Positions 33,237 to 44,511 of a DNA stretch of 64,000 bases are shown here, in pieces. A model generated the notes under the pieces. It ran no database searches. It was not told the origin of the DNA and saw only the letters and a program-made list of their open reading frames with translations. Made by a program: the position numbers and the translations under genes. This stretch comes from Malachius bipustulatus (taxonomy: Eukaryota; Arthropoda; Insecta; Coleoptera; Melyridae). The DNA is taken from the NCBI GenBank assembly GCA_910589415.1, contig OU342630.1, positions 7,564,001-7,628,000 on the forward strand, given 5' to 3'. Positions within the stretch are counted from its first letter, which is position 1. Every line of letters starts with the position of its first letter.

Positions 33237-33642
33237 TGTTGTCTACAAACGTTGGTTATAGTGGACTGTATTTGATTTATTTTGAAAAGTTGTAAAATTG
33301 TGTTAAATTATGCTGTATACCAAAAAACGAACGCACATTGAGGAGGCACTCACCTTTTGCCGTTGTTGGTCCCGTCGTTGAGAGCTCTCAAAGGTTGTTC
33401 GATTGTTTTCGGGAAGCAGGATCACTAATCTCACAAATGTTAGAGAAAATGTAATTTTACACGATTGTTTAGAATGGCTGAATGGGCCGTATCACCGGTT
33501 TCTTGTCGTCGCTTCTCTTCACTCGCCCGCGTATCTTCTTGTATTGCTTGACCAGGGAGTGGGGCGGGTTTGTGCACACAGCAATATGCGTTTTTCCGCG
33601 AAAATAATTAAATTTAAAATAAAAGATATCCAGTCCCCAACA
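33237..33642 (-). repeat. BEL/Pao LTR (5' LTR in gene orientation)
   Basis: Identical by eye to 26868-27273. As the 5' LTR it should drive transcription toward lower coordinates; the core promoter was not resolved. Confidence 0.92.
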
Positions 33643-34196
33643 TCGACTTTTATGCGAATTTTGACCAAGTTCCGTCAATAGCAATCCATTGTGTAGGTGA
33701 GTTTATCAACAAGAACCTGATTTTTACCTGTTTGTGTTTAGCATTAGTAACTTTTGAGTGTTTCGCATACCTAAAAACCGATTTATCTCGAAAACCGTTA
33801 GTTTTACCGAAATAAATTAAGAGCACCTTTTTTAAAGATGAAGTATAAGACTATAAAAAAAAATAGTTTTTAGCTCTGTAAAGTGACACCTGTAAAAATT
33901 TTGACTCAACGAGTATGATGGTAAGTCCGTTCCTGACTTCCCTGACGACGTCAAACATCGACTTTAATATGGCCTGATGGCTCTCTGTAGCCTCTATAAA
34001 GTGTTTAAATTTCATCCAATTATACAGGTAGGTTCAAAAGTTAGAGCCAAAAAAATAAATTGCGGGGCACCCTTTTAGGGCTCCATATCTCCGTTTGGGG
34101 ACACTTTAGGAATTTTTTTTATGACAGACTAGGTTTTTTTGACCTCCCCTGTATGCTCCCGAGAGATTAGGAGGTACTTACCGGACACCCTGTATA
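33643..34196. mobile_element. MITE family B, right part
   Basis: Continues the element starting at 26449. The right arm is the reverse complement of the left, ending CTTACCGGACACCCTGTATA. The interior near 33650-33770 has no partner and represents the original loop. Confidence 0.85.
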
Positions 34197-34429
34197 TTAT
34201 GTATTTGAGAAATTTTTGGGATTTAGGTTCAAATTCAATTGACATTATAGATTCCTTTTTCAGAGCGAATTACAAAACTTTCGCACAGTAAGTGATATAA
34301 AATTGAAGACATGGACAGTACCGTTTCGTTCTTATTTAAACTCATCAATAAGTCACATCAGTCAGGAACACACTACACATACTATGCGAAATCTTAGAAC
34401 TAATACTGAACTAATACTTACTTAAACGA

Positions 34430-36745
34430 TACGCAAACATTCGCCTGAAAAATTATTATCATGTAAGATACAAAAAAGGCCATGATCAGGCTTCTCGTCA
34501 GACTTATTATGAACTTTTTCGGGATATTCGGGCGGTTGTGAAAAAGCAGATTACCGATTCATTCGCAATACATCTTGAGCAAGTACAAAGTGCTCTTAAG
34601 GATGACCCAACTCCGTTTTGGGCGGTTATTAGAGGAAAAATTAGCAATCCCGAATCCCGCCTTCTATGAAATTAGGTGATAGGGTGTATACTAATCCGAA
34701 GACTGTTGTTGATGGTTTTGCGGAGTATTTTGAGGGCATCTATGTTGGGGATGACAGCGCGTTCATGTGCGATCGATTGGTGCGCATACTTCGTCAATTG
34801 ATGTCGGGTTTTTGGATGAGTCGGTGATATTAAGGTCTCTAAAAGGACTGAAGGATAGGATGACAGCAGGTCATGATATGCTCCCTAGTTTTGTTATCAG
34901 GGACTGCAGATACGTGTTGATTGAATCCCTACGTATAATTTTCAATAAGTCGCTGCGCACCAGCGTGTTTCCGGAGGTCTGGAAAATTGCGAAGCTCTGT
35001 CCAGTGTCCAGTCCATAAAACAGGGGATGTCTCTGATATTGTAAATTATCGACCCATATCTATCCTCAGTAATTTCGCTAAAATTTTTGAAATGTCGATA
35101 TATTCTTCTCTGTATCCGGTGGTCAGGGGCTTGATCTCTACTGATCAACATGGATTCATGTGGGGCAGATCCACTATGATTAACCTAGTTACATTGACGC
35201 AGTACATGTCTGAGATTCTAGATGATAGGGGACAGGTTGACGTTATATATTTAGATTTTTCGGAGGCATTTGATCGTATAAGCCATTTTATGGTCATTTT
35301 AAGGAAACTGAAGAGCTATGGATTCTGTCACGCGCTGATATCGTTTCTTAAATCGTATCTCGAGGCCAGGCAACGATATGTATCATATAATGGTTTCAAC
35401 TCAATTTTTTTTTATCTAGCTCTGGTGTTCCGTAGGGCTCCAACCTTGGTCCTCTGTTATTATTGACCCTTTTTATCAACGACTTAACTGAGTCGGTGAA
35501 TTGCCGTGTACTATTGTATGCAATAGCCAAGCTGCTAGAGTTTCGGTCAAACGATCTCTAAAGTGCAGCATGACTTTTCTTGGTCAGTACTTAGATGAGT
35601 GACCAAAATTATAGTGGTAAATAAAAAAGTTCCGTGACCGATCGTGCTCCGGGAGGTACGTTAAAAAGGGGGTCCCGGCTGCTTCACAGCAGTCGTTAAG
35701 TTACGTCAGAGGCCCTTGAGGCTACTTGAAAACTTCTGACACTTGGGCTTTACCACAGCCATAAGATATTTATTTATTTATTGTATGCTGATGACTTGAA
35801 ACTGATAAACCACACAGACTCTTTTAGGGATTGCTTATTTTTACAGGAACAGCTTGCTGGACTGGAACGGTGGTGTCGTGATAGTTGTCTTGATGTAAAC
35901 ATGTCCAAATGTATTATAGTGGTCTCTTTTAGCCGTAAGTTGTCCACAGTGTTATATCCTTATTCGTTGAGAGACGGCGCACTAGAAAGATATTCTATGG
36001 TTAAAGATCTGGGAGTCTGGTTTGATGACCGGCTGACATTTAATTATCAGATTCGACACGTTACTTCATGTGCACTCTTTTATTGCATGCTCTGATGAAA
36101 AGCTTATATTTTAGCCTTGTTCGTTCTAGACTGGATTACTGTTCCCTGGTGTGGTATCCTTATTATGAGGTTCGTGAAGAGGAGTTGGAAAGGGTACAGA
36201 GAAGATTCATGAAGTTCCTTTTTTTGTCGAAGAGGGGGTATATCCCTGTCAGGGCTATGGTAATGGGTTACTTTTAGCGAAGTTTCAAATGTTGTCCTTG
36301 CGAACTCGGCACATGATAGGCAGTGTAATTTTTACACATATTACTGCATGGTTTAGTTGACAGTCCATAGATTCTGTCTCAGCTATCATTCTTCGTGCCT
36401 ACTGGTAATACTTGTAGCCACAATATTTTTTATAACAGACCTGCAAAGACTAACCTCGTGCTTAAGTCACCTCTCTATGTCATGATGCACAATGTCAACC
36501 GGATTTCTGAATATTAGCTATATTAATTTTGATAGTCAATCAACGGTACTACGTAGCTACATCTCTCCTACACCTAGCACATGAACACGACTTATGAGTG
36601 TTGTTATAGTCGGTACCTTTTAGGGAAGGAAAACTGTATAATTTATTTGATTGTTGTTTTTACTTTATTAATTATTGAGTACTCCCTGTTATAGGACTTG
36701 TTACGTTGGGTATAATTGGTTAAATAAATAAACAAATAAATAAAC
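34430..36745 (+). mobile_element. decayed Jockey/CR1-group non-LTR retrotransposon
   Basis: Broken frames read in order: a pre-RT segment (RYKKGHDQA near 34475), KSLRTSVFPEVWKIAKLCPV (near 34960), RT motif A VIYLDFSEAFDRISH (near 35255), a disrupted motif B, motif C LLYADDLK rejoined across the SINE at 35522-35778, and the C-terminal helix SRLDYCSLVWYP with YEVREEELERVQRRFMKFL (near 36130-36215). A 3' UTR ends in a TAAA-type tail at about 36722-36745. Several stops and frameshifts make it inactive. The 5' end and endonuclease are missing. Confidence 0.8.
35522..35778 (+). mobile_element. 5S-rRNA-like SINE inserted in the LINE RT
   Basis: About 257 bp between two copies of TATTGTATGC (35512-35521 and 35779-35788); removing it restores the codons of CRVLLYADDLK. 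The 5' part resembles insect 5S rRNA, with GGTCAGTACTTAGATGAGTG in place of the 5S internal-control segment GGTTAGTACTTAGATGGG. Upstream, TCGGTC, CGATC and AAGTGCAGCA fall in 5S order. The 3' part is an unrelated GC-rich body ending in an ATTT microsatellite tail. 5S-derived SINEs (SINE3 class) use the 5S internal pol III promoter. Confidence 0.75.
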
Positions 36746-36791
36746 TGGTGTCCGATAGTTATAGTGTGACCTATAATTTTTTATGATTAGT

Positions 36792-37889
36792 AGGCAACCA
36801 GAAAAACAGATGTGCACCATAAATGACTCTTGTATAATTTGGAGGCGCCACGCGGGTATGTGGCTTTGACTCCAACACAGAGAACTAAGGAGTTACACTC
36901 TGATCTCTGTGAGTATATCTACATAGATTTATTATTTAAAGCTGTTTATCGAATTTACAGTGTATTAGTTAGTGTAATACAAGAATTGAGGTCTTATGAC
37001 TCATTTTCTCACCCTAGTTTTTAGATTTTTATATTTAATTCTCATTTAACACTTATAGCGAATTCGAGTTGGCTGTACTTGCTCGGAGCGAGATCGATCT
37101 GTCTCTGAATCAGTTCTACCCAGAATTCTGCTCCAGTCCGGAGCAGAACTTTCGCATTTCTACTCTGTATGGAACCGAACTGTGTCAGGGCAGGCCAGAA
37201 CCAGACCAGAGCCAGAGCGCCATGCACCGGTGCAGTGCAGTGTGCAATCCAGTTTCCCTCCAGTCTGCATTTTCATTATAGCCTTCTACCTCTACCTATC
37301 CCCTATCCTATACCTATCACGGTTGTTTGTTGTTATGATGTTATTCTTATTATAACAGAGTCGTGGAACTACAAGGCGTGATCCATTTTAATTATTGTAA
37401 TAAGTTGTAATTCATACAATACGTAAAATGTACTTATCCACAAATTTTTGGTTTAAGGAATTACTAGGAATCAGTATTTAATTTTCCCGCTATTTCTAAC
37501 CTCTAAATTTACGGGAGTGCACCGTTGCACCGTCAAATTTGACGGTGCAGTTTATTTTGCTCCGGGACAGTTCCGCCATACGACTCGAACATATTTTCCT
37601 ATGCACTGCCAGAGAGCAAGTGTAACTCGAACACAATTACGATATGCACCGCTAGAGTTCACTTTAACTCGAATACGATTACGAAAAGCACTGGAACGGA
37701 GTCCTACAAATCGAACACGAGATTCCGTCTCGGTGCGCACCCGGAGCAGAAAAGTGCACTAACTCGAATTCGCTATTAGATTTATTAGTTCTCTGTGTTG
37801 GAGTCAAAGCCACACATACCCGTGACGTCTCTAAATTATTATACAAGAGTCTTTTATGGTGTAGTGTACATCTGTTTCTCTGGTTGCCT
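36792..37889. mobile_element. 1.1-kb inverted-repeat element
   Basis: About 95 bp at 36792-36886 (AGGCAACCAGAAAAACAGATG...) returns inverted at 37785-37889, and a second nested inverted pair, TAGCGAATTCGAGTT, lies near 37057 and 37775. The interior holds diverged tandem motifs of the type ACTCGAA-ACGATTACGA (37620-37690) and stretches richer in GC. The ORFs inside are mutual complements and not credible. Confidence 0.7.
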
Positions 37890-38220
37890 TCTATTCATTT
37901 GCTTTCTAGAGAAATATAACTATTTCAAGATTAAGGATTTATTAAGGAAAACATAAAGATTCTGAACACTTACAGTTGAGTATAATTTGTACCTACACAA
38001 AAATATTTTAAAAACTATTCACATGAGTTGAGAATTTAAAAATAATAAAGTAAATAATAAAATAAAATAAAATTTCGCCTTGGTTACTATTGGTTTGATA
38101 ATACTTTAAAGTTACTTTATAGTTTATTATGAAATCGTCTCTAATGGTAGGTTTGTATTTACTTTTAACAATCTTTAGTGAGTATACAAGTCAGAGTAAA
38201 ACAAAATTTTTATTTTCCAG

Positions 38221-38491
38221 ATCCGCGCCAAAACTGAGACCATGTCCATTCAGCTTAAAAGTCTACTTTCTCAAAAAGAATTCATGGATTTTGTATGTCG
38301 CAGCTTCGCTTTGAGACTAGAAAGGCGCAGGAATGTCTTAATTACATCCCTTAGGTTTTTCAGGCTAGTATCGGAATATTTTGACAAAACTGGGGAAGTG
38401 TTTGACTCCTTAGTCATGGGGAACAAGCAGGATAATTTTCCGAATGCAGAAAGTAAACTTAAACAGCTGCAAGAAAGTCAGAATAACTTAG
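38221..38491 (+). CDS. SESTD1: SESTD1-like exon, spectrin-like repeat 1/2
   Basis: Begins after TTTATTTTCCAG with IRAKTETMSIQLKSLLSQKEF and ends QNNL plus one base at donor G|GTGAGT (phase 1), 271 nt. The CRSFALRLERRRNVLITSLRFFRLVSEYFDKTGEVFDSL helix pair corresponds to the [31 protein letters not shown] part of SESTD1. Excellent donor and acceptor. Confidence 0.85.
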
Positions 38492-38645
38492 GTGAGTGTA
38501 TTAAATTGGAGTTAATCAAAAGGAAAACTTTTGATTTGTAGAAAGCTATTTAGAATCAAAAATCAAAACACGATTTAAATGGCACCATTTCCACTTGAAC
38601 CGTTTAGAAAAAAATCTAGTATGCTTATTATTCGATGCTATTTTA

Positions 38646-39269
38646 ACAGGGTGGGGCGCATTGAACGCCTCGGTCTGTGTAGCCTAAATCGTGCACGATT
38701 TAATTTACCACGGCTCAAGATAGAGAAAAACGCCTTACATGTCCCTATTTTAACTTTTCATGTACTATCCTATGATAATTTCCTTTGATGTAGATAAAAT
38801 GTTTATACAGGGTGATCAAAAATTTGAAAAAATCTGAGATTCCTCCTCGTGTCGCCAAATAAAAAAACAAAGAAAGTACAAATGTTTCTATATCATAGGA
38901 TAGTACATGAAAAGTTAAAATATAACATGTAAGCCGTTTTTCTCTATTTTGACCCGTTTTCGTGGTACAGGGCCTTGAACTTCAAAAATGACGATTTTCA
39001 CTTGTTTATAACTCACAAACTTCTGAATTTAAAAACCAACTGTAATTTTTTCTTCTCAGACAATCTAAAAATGCAATAACATAGGAGCATTCCATTAAAA
39101 AATAAACATAACTTTGATATATCACTCTCATATGAGACATGCTGTATAGTCCAAAATAACTTTAAGTTGTAGGAACTGCGACCCTGTAAAAGACCCAATT
39201 TAAATTTTTTTTTAATCGTACACAATTTAGGCTACACAGACCGAGGCGTTCAACGCGTCCCATCCTGTA
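38646..39269. mobile_element. inverted-repeat element in intron, 624 bp
   Basis: The ends share GCATTGAACGCCTCGGTCTGTGTAGCC in inverted orientation (38655 and 39250 regions). A second inner hairpin, TTTTCATGTACTATCCTATGAT at about 38753 with its complement near 38890, belongs to the same family as the hairpin at 62464-62683. Confidence 0.7.
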
Positions 39270-39999
39270 TAGTTATAGACTAAGAGCCCGCGACTGTCAG
39301 ACCTTTGTCATTTTATAATAGCTGAAAGTTTCTGTGCGCATGTCCCCAACACCGGTAAGAATAATGCAGCCACTATAGAGTTTGGATTATCGTGGCTTTG
39401 GCAGTTAACAGCTAAAGAAGGTGTATAAAATTACTCTCTTTATCTCTTTGAAACTTTTTACAGTTGTTGTACTCACTGAAGTACCTATACATGATTTGAT
39501 ACTTCCAACAAAAAATTTTATCCAGTGGCGGAGATCTGGGTATGTCGTTACCTTTTTTAAAATAATTTATACGCCACTGACTTTAATGTGTCAGTGGAAA
39601 TGGGACATTTTTGGTAGATACCTTCGTGTTTTTTTAGAGAAAAGTTTTAAAGGAAATGTGATATTTCTGGTAGATACCTCGTGTTGTTTAGAAGAGAAAA
39701 GTCACTTTACTTTTTTGCCGTATTACCTATAAATAGCGAAACACGTGTAACATTGATGATTTCCATCATTATACAGTAAGACTTTTTAAAAGCATTAGAG
39801 TTTTATTTATCATCCATCAGTATGCAGACATTCTACGAAGTAAGGGTTGAAAACATAATTTTATGAAAATAATGTCGGTACGTTCATCTATGTTGGATTT
39901 GAATATTCAAACTGTTTGACTTTTGTAGTAATCGACGTTGCCTGGTGACGAAACGATGTAATTCGATAAATGTCATAATTTAAATTAAATTGAAAAAAG

Positions 40000-40330
40000 T
40001 TTTGTAAAGATTCTTGTCAGTTTTCGATGAGTGAATTTAATAATAATATGGATAGTGATTATTATGGAAATTCTCTTAATAATTGTCATTTATTTGGACA
40101 TTACGGATAATAATGTTTAACTTTCGTCTCCGTGTTGTATGTATATTTTATGATATCTGAGTGTTAATGATAGCTATACCTATGCGTTCATATCAGAGAA
40201 ATAAGTTCACTTTTTTCCCCGCTAATTTAGTTTTTTCCCCGGGAAAAAGAACATAATATGGAATTTTTATACCTGCAAAAGGGGATAAAATGTGAAACTT
40301 TTTTCCCATCGCGGAAAAAAATCAATTAAT
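40000..40330 (+). repeat. dispersed repeat C, copy 1 (next to an exon)
   Basis: Collinear with 49690-50045: shared blocks include GATAGTGATTATTATG, GATAGCTATACCTA, TACCTGCAAAAGGGGATAAAAT and the terminal 'cccatcgcggaaaaaa'. No ORF or RNA promoter recognised. Ends about 25 bp before the exon at 40356. Confidence 0.65.
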
Positions 40331-40355
40331 AAGAAAAAATGATTTGTGCTTCCAG

Positions 40356-40540
40356 AATCTGTCGAGAGACAACTAGTCAAGGAAGGAGAGAAACTCTCAG
40401 ATATGCTTTCTATTCCTGTCAAAGACACTCTGGGAAGGGACCTGCCCGTTGACTACGCCGAAGATATAGCTAATATTCGTGATATTCTCGATGCTACTAC
40501 AGCTAGGAAGAACATATTTAGTGATAGTCTAGAATTGCAG
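40356..40540 (+). CDS. SESTD1: SESTD1-like exon, spectrin-like repeat 2
   Basis: Acceptor GTGCTTCCAG; the split codon gives E, then SVERQLVKEGEKLSDMLS. The GRDLPVDYAEDIANIRDILD stretch matches GKDVTIENKENVDHIQGVME of SESTD1. 185 nt, phase 1 to 0, donor CAG|GTAAAT. Confidence 0.85.
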
Positions 40541-40599
40541 GTAAATAAAAAGAGAATTTTAACAAAAATACACTTTTATGTTCGTAACGAAATTTGTTA

Positions 40600-43258
40600 A
40601 ATACAAGATACAGCACGAATTTTATTCGAAGGTGAGGAAGTTCTTACTGCGAAGAAATGTTCAGCAACCACGTTAGTTGGTGGCATGTAAAAAAAAAGAT
40701 ACCTATCAATGAGAATAAGGGTAGGTACTGTTATGGTTCGCAGGGTCTGTGCTTTCTCTACTCTTTTTTGAAAATTTATTTTTCTCTTTGATTCCCTCTT
40801 ACCATAAACAATTTATTTATTTAGGGGGCCTTTCTTTTTTAAAAACTAATAAAAGTTTACTCTGTATGAGACCTCTATAACTCAGAGTGAGTTCAAGTAT
40901 TTTTTTTTTGAATTAATTTTTTTCTAAATTTTCATAACCTATAAACTCCTATTGAAAGTCAATTTAAATTTGTTTGGGTTTTATTACAATAAGAAATTTT
41001 CCAAACAATAACACTTACAACAACTAACTTAAAAATAACTTAAAATTACTCACAGTTTGTTCCCTTAATGAATCTTCTTCGTCACCGACTTTCTGTCATT
41101 AATTTTTGACAGAAGTCCCTCGTAGGTTAACGAAAGGAATAACCCACGGAATCAGCTGTTGAACAAAGCTTGAAGTCAACTCTAGTAGCCTTGCTGTTAG
41201 TGTGTCAGCAATTTCAATGTAGATCTCTGCACAGATATATCCAATTCGCTGCTACGTTTTTCTATCTTCTATGTCAAAATCGCAGAATCCAAATCGCTGC
41301 ACGGCTGTACCCAAATCAATCTGCAATTGTCAGCTGCCTGCTAGCCAAATCTCTGCACGGCTGTATCCAAATCAAATTGCAGTTGTCAGCTACCAGCTAA
41401 CCAAATCTCTCCTTCTAACCTATATGTTTCTTCTTGTAGTCAGCTACGGCCTCTGTTCTTTTCCAAATTCTTGATGTTCGAAAATTTTCTAGATGTTCAC
41501 GATGTTCACGATGTTTACGATGTTTGGTTATGATTTCGTGGTCTACACTGATTAACTTGTGTTTTAGGAATCTCCTCAGATAATCGTTGTTTTTCTATTT
41601 ATAGTTTTTCTTGTAACTATGTAAATTCTATTGTTATCTGCTTGACAACATATTATTTCTCACTATGACAGCCAATAATTTTTGTATTTTCCTTCCAATC
41701 AACATCTATGAAATTCATTTCTCTTTTGGAGTACAACACACAAAATCCTCTGTGGACATGTTATGTTTTCCCCCTTCTAACAGCCAATTTCCCTGCTACT
41801 AGAGTTGGTGTTCATTTATTCTAAATTTTGACTTTTAATAATTTTCTGCCTGTCATTTCTCCCATACACTCTAGCTAACTTATTCTAATAATTATTCTAA
41901 TTATTTTACAAAAACTATTCTATGACATTTCACCTTATTATTACAATATTTTCTATTCTACTGTCCCAAACAAATCTAAATATTTTGTTCCAATAGAACT
42001 TTTCAAAAACTAAAGACTATTTTTTTATGAAAGAAAAAAAAAAAACTATTACTTAGTAAATAAGCTTAATGAGCCTTTTATAACAGTACATTTCTATACT
42101 ACACATTGACAATCTAAATGCTCAGTGACGTGCTGGTACACCAAATATATTATGGATGATGCACTTGTTGTTGATAATAATTAAACAGAAATGAATCCTA
42201 TCCCTCATTATAAATTATTGAAAATACATATGGAGAACAAAGAAAGGATTTGAAATTTTAGTTACTATAATAATGAAATAATGACTATAATCAGATAAGT
42301 TTTTAACGTTAACCCTTAGTTTTATAGATACTTTATTAGTATAGATACTTTTAGTAATCATTAAAATTCACTTCAATGACAGTAGTAGCGAATCTCGATA
42401 CAACTTTGACTAGAGAAAATAACTACAACGTAAAAAGAGACAACTGATGAAAATGACACTAACCTTCAGTACTCTGATACAATAAAAATCTGTCAATATC
42501 CAGGTACTCTACGATACCCTAGGAAACGTTAGTGTCGGTAATACAGATACCCTACTTGCACACACGCAAGAGCGCCACCTCTTTCGGGTGGCAGAACTAA
42601 CTTTTGGTAACAATTTTCCCTATTCAATTAACTCTTCTCTTATTGTTCATTCTGCTTGCAGTTATTCCATGAGTAAACTGCAGGTAGCCCGAAATTGAAG
42701 GCTATGAAAGTCGTTTGACCTTTGAAATTATTGTCTTGGCATTTGCATTAATTTTATAAATTGCGAAACCTATAAACTTATTTCTATGATATTAATGGTT
42801 TCAAGTGAGAAGGAAGTAGGTATGTAAACTAAAAACTACCGAATCTGAAAAGGGAGAAGCTGCTGTAAATTTTGTGAACAGCATTGGTGCAGAAGACATT
42901 ATTATAGAGGTGCAAGATTGCTCGAACCAATTTTATTGATAAAAAGTTTGCCTAAATGTAATAATAGGTTTTTTATGTGGTCCACACAATTAAATTAAAC
43001 CCTGTTGGTTCAATGAATATGGGCCCACGTTGCCTTGTCCTCCACCACATTTTTATGTTTTTCGATAAATGTTATCAATATTTCCTCCTCCTCTAGAGAA
43101 AATATTGCGAAATACTTTTTGTCAGTGATATACCTACTGTTGATGATTTTTATATTAGACTCGATTAAAAACTACTAGGTACACATGAAATTTAGGAACG
43201 GGAACTGAACTACATAATATAGGAAATGAACAATATAAGAGTGTAGAATAAAGTGCGG
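40600..43258. other. intronic AT-rich sequence with small repeats
   Basis: No gene or element with two defined ends was found. Short palindromes occur near 41090-41120 (CTGTCATT...TTTGACAG), and a GCCACC...GGTGGC stem near 42570-42590. A short tandem repeat is listed separately. Confidence 0.3.
41297..41408 (+). repeat. 56-bp tandem repeat, two copies
   Basis: Two head-to-tail units beginning GCACGGCTGTAYCCAAATCAA and ending GCCAAATCTCT / ACCAAATCTCT, about 85-90 % alike. A weaker partial unit precedes at about 41225-41290. Confidence 0.65.
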
Positions 43259-43261
43259 TGT

Positions 43262-43985
43262 TTGTTTAGTCTATGTGGATTCTGTGAGTCGGACGAATGT
43301 GCTCGGGTTTCAGAGGCTAACGAGACTAGCCCTCCCCCACGTTTTCGAGGATAGACCTCACGCAATGCTGACTTCGAGGTCGGTCCTCGACGCCCGCCAA
43401 CCACTCTACGCGGCCAAGAACAACCCCCGGAAGGGGTGAAACTGGAACTCGCCGCGTGAAATCGACGAAAACGATTCACCGCTTGTTTTCGAGGATGCTG
43501 AACAAATGAGAACTAAAAAGTTCTCATGTTAATTTTTCACCCCTTCCGGGTGTTATTCTTGGCCGCGTAGAGGGGTTGGCGGGCATCGAGGACCGACCTC
43601 GACGTCAGGATCGCGTTCACCGACCTCGAAAATGGGCCGGGACGGATTTTCGTCGATTTCACGCAGCCAGTTCCCGTTTCACCCCTTATGGGGGTTGTTC
43701 TTGGCCGCATAGAGGGGTTGACGGGCGTCGACGACCGACCTCGACGTCAGCATCGCATTCAGCGAGGACACAAGTTTGACCGCCAAGAAAAAGAAGTTCC
43801 ATGATTTACCCTTCAAAGGGGTGGTTTTAGGGGGTGCGGTCAGCTCGAGAAGAGTTTAAACCACCACCATCGTATTCAGCATCCTCAAATGGGGGGGGGG
43901 GGGGGGGTGGGCGGAGGGCCAGTCTCGTTAGACTCTGAAATCCGAGCACTTTTCGGTTTTTTTTCCGACTCACAGAATCCACTAT
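43262..43985. mobile_element. GC-rich foldback element
   Basis: The outer inverted pair (GGATTCTGTGAGTCGGA and its complement at 43968-43984) encloses a segment far richer in GC than the flanks. The module TTCTTGGCCGCRTAGAGGGGTT plus the CGACCTCGACGTCAG block occurs twice directly (about 43556 and 43698) and once inverted (about 43370-43425). A run of 17 or more G lies near 43891-43907. The frames inside are complements of one another, so no gene is called. Confidence 0.65.
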
Positions 43986-43990
43986 ACTTA

Positions 43991-44152
43991 TGCCCGTATT
44001 CACAAACGATAATAATCCTAAATAATTACGTAATTAATTAAATGAGTAAATAATTAATTAAATGGAGATATGCTGTTTTTTTGCAATAGAATGAGATGGG
44101 GATAATTGATTACGTAACTATTTAGGAAATTATCGTTTGTGAATACGGGTAT
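43991..44152. mobile_element. 160-bp MITE
   Basis: GCCCGTATTCACAAACGATAAT at the left is inverted at the right (ATTATCGTTTGTGAATACGGGT), with arms of about 48 bp including TAATTACGTAATTAATTA. It abuts the GC-rich foldback element. Confidence 0.75.
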
Positions 44153-44511
44153 TAATGTGTTGATTATTTGGTTTATTGTTGTATATTATGTATAATTAGT
44201 TGGATATTTTCAGAACGTTTATAGATATTTTTTATTTCGTCATTATTTACATGTGCGTGTCTTACAGTTTCACCATAGCACTTAGCACATAGCACAAAAG
44301 GTACAAAAAACCGTCCCAGAGAGTCCGGTCCTGCATATAAACATGCAAGGACAGCCCGTCGAGTGGGTGGAGTCATCGTCGAATGGGCGGATTCGACGCA
44401 TCCGGACCATAATAGCGATCGATGTCACGAGTTTTTGGCATGCAAATGCAAAATAAATGCAAATATCAAAATAAATAAAAATCGTGCTACTGTTAATTTC
44501 GAAGATATTCT

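Larger units (their letters stand above)
26868..33642 (-). mobile_element. BEL/Pao LTR retrotransposon, 6.78 kb, recent
   Basis: Two 406-bp LTRs (26868-27273 and 33237-33642) starting TG and ending CA on the + strand appear identical by eye. A 5-bp target duplication TCGAC flanks the whole. Gene order on the - strand is Gag (DUF1759-like), CCHC knuckles, aspartic protease, RT, RNase H, H2C2 finger, DDE integrase and a C-terminal DUF5641-type domain, which defines BEL/Pao. No envelope-like ORF is seen. Pol is split by a single frameshift near 29640. Confidence 0.93.

Noticed and set aside
36830..37762. Several 60-80 codon ORFs
   Set aside because: All lie in an inverted-repeat element and mirror one another.
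40730..42610. Possible solo LTR (TGTTATGG ... GGTAACA)
   Set aside because: No target duplication, no second copy and no LTR signals could be shown.
43210..43779. Two Arg/Ser-rich ORFs in the GC-rich block
   Set aside because: They are encoded by inverted copies of the same repeat module on opposite strands.
43891..43911. Long G homopolymer as a G-quadruplex regulatory site
   Set aside because: Length is unreliable in assemblies and it sits inside a repeat element.
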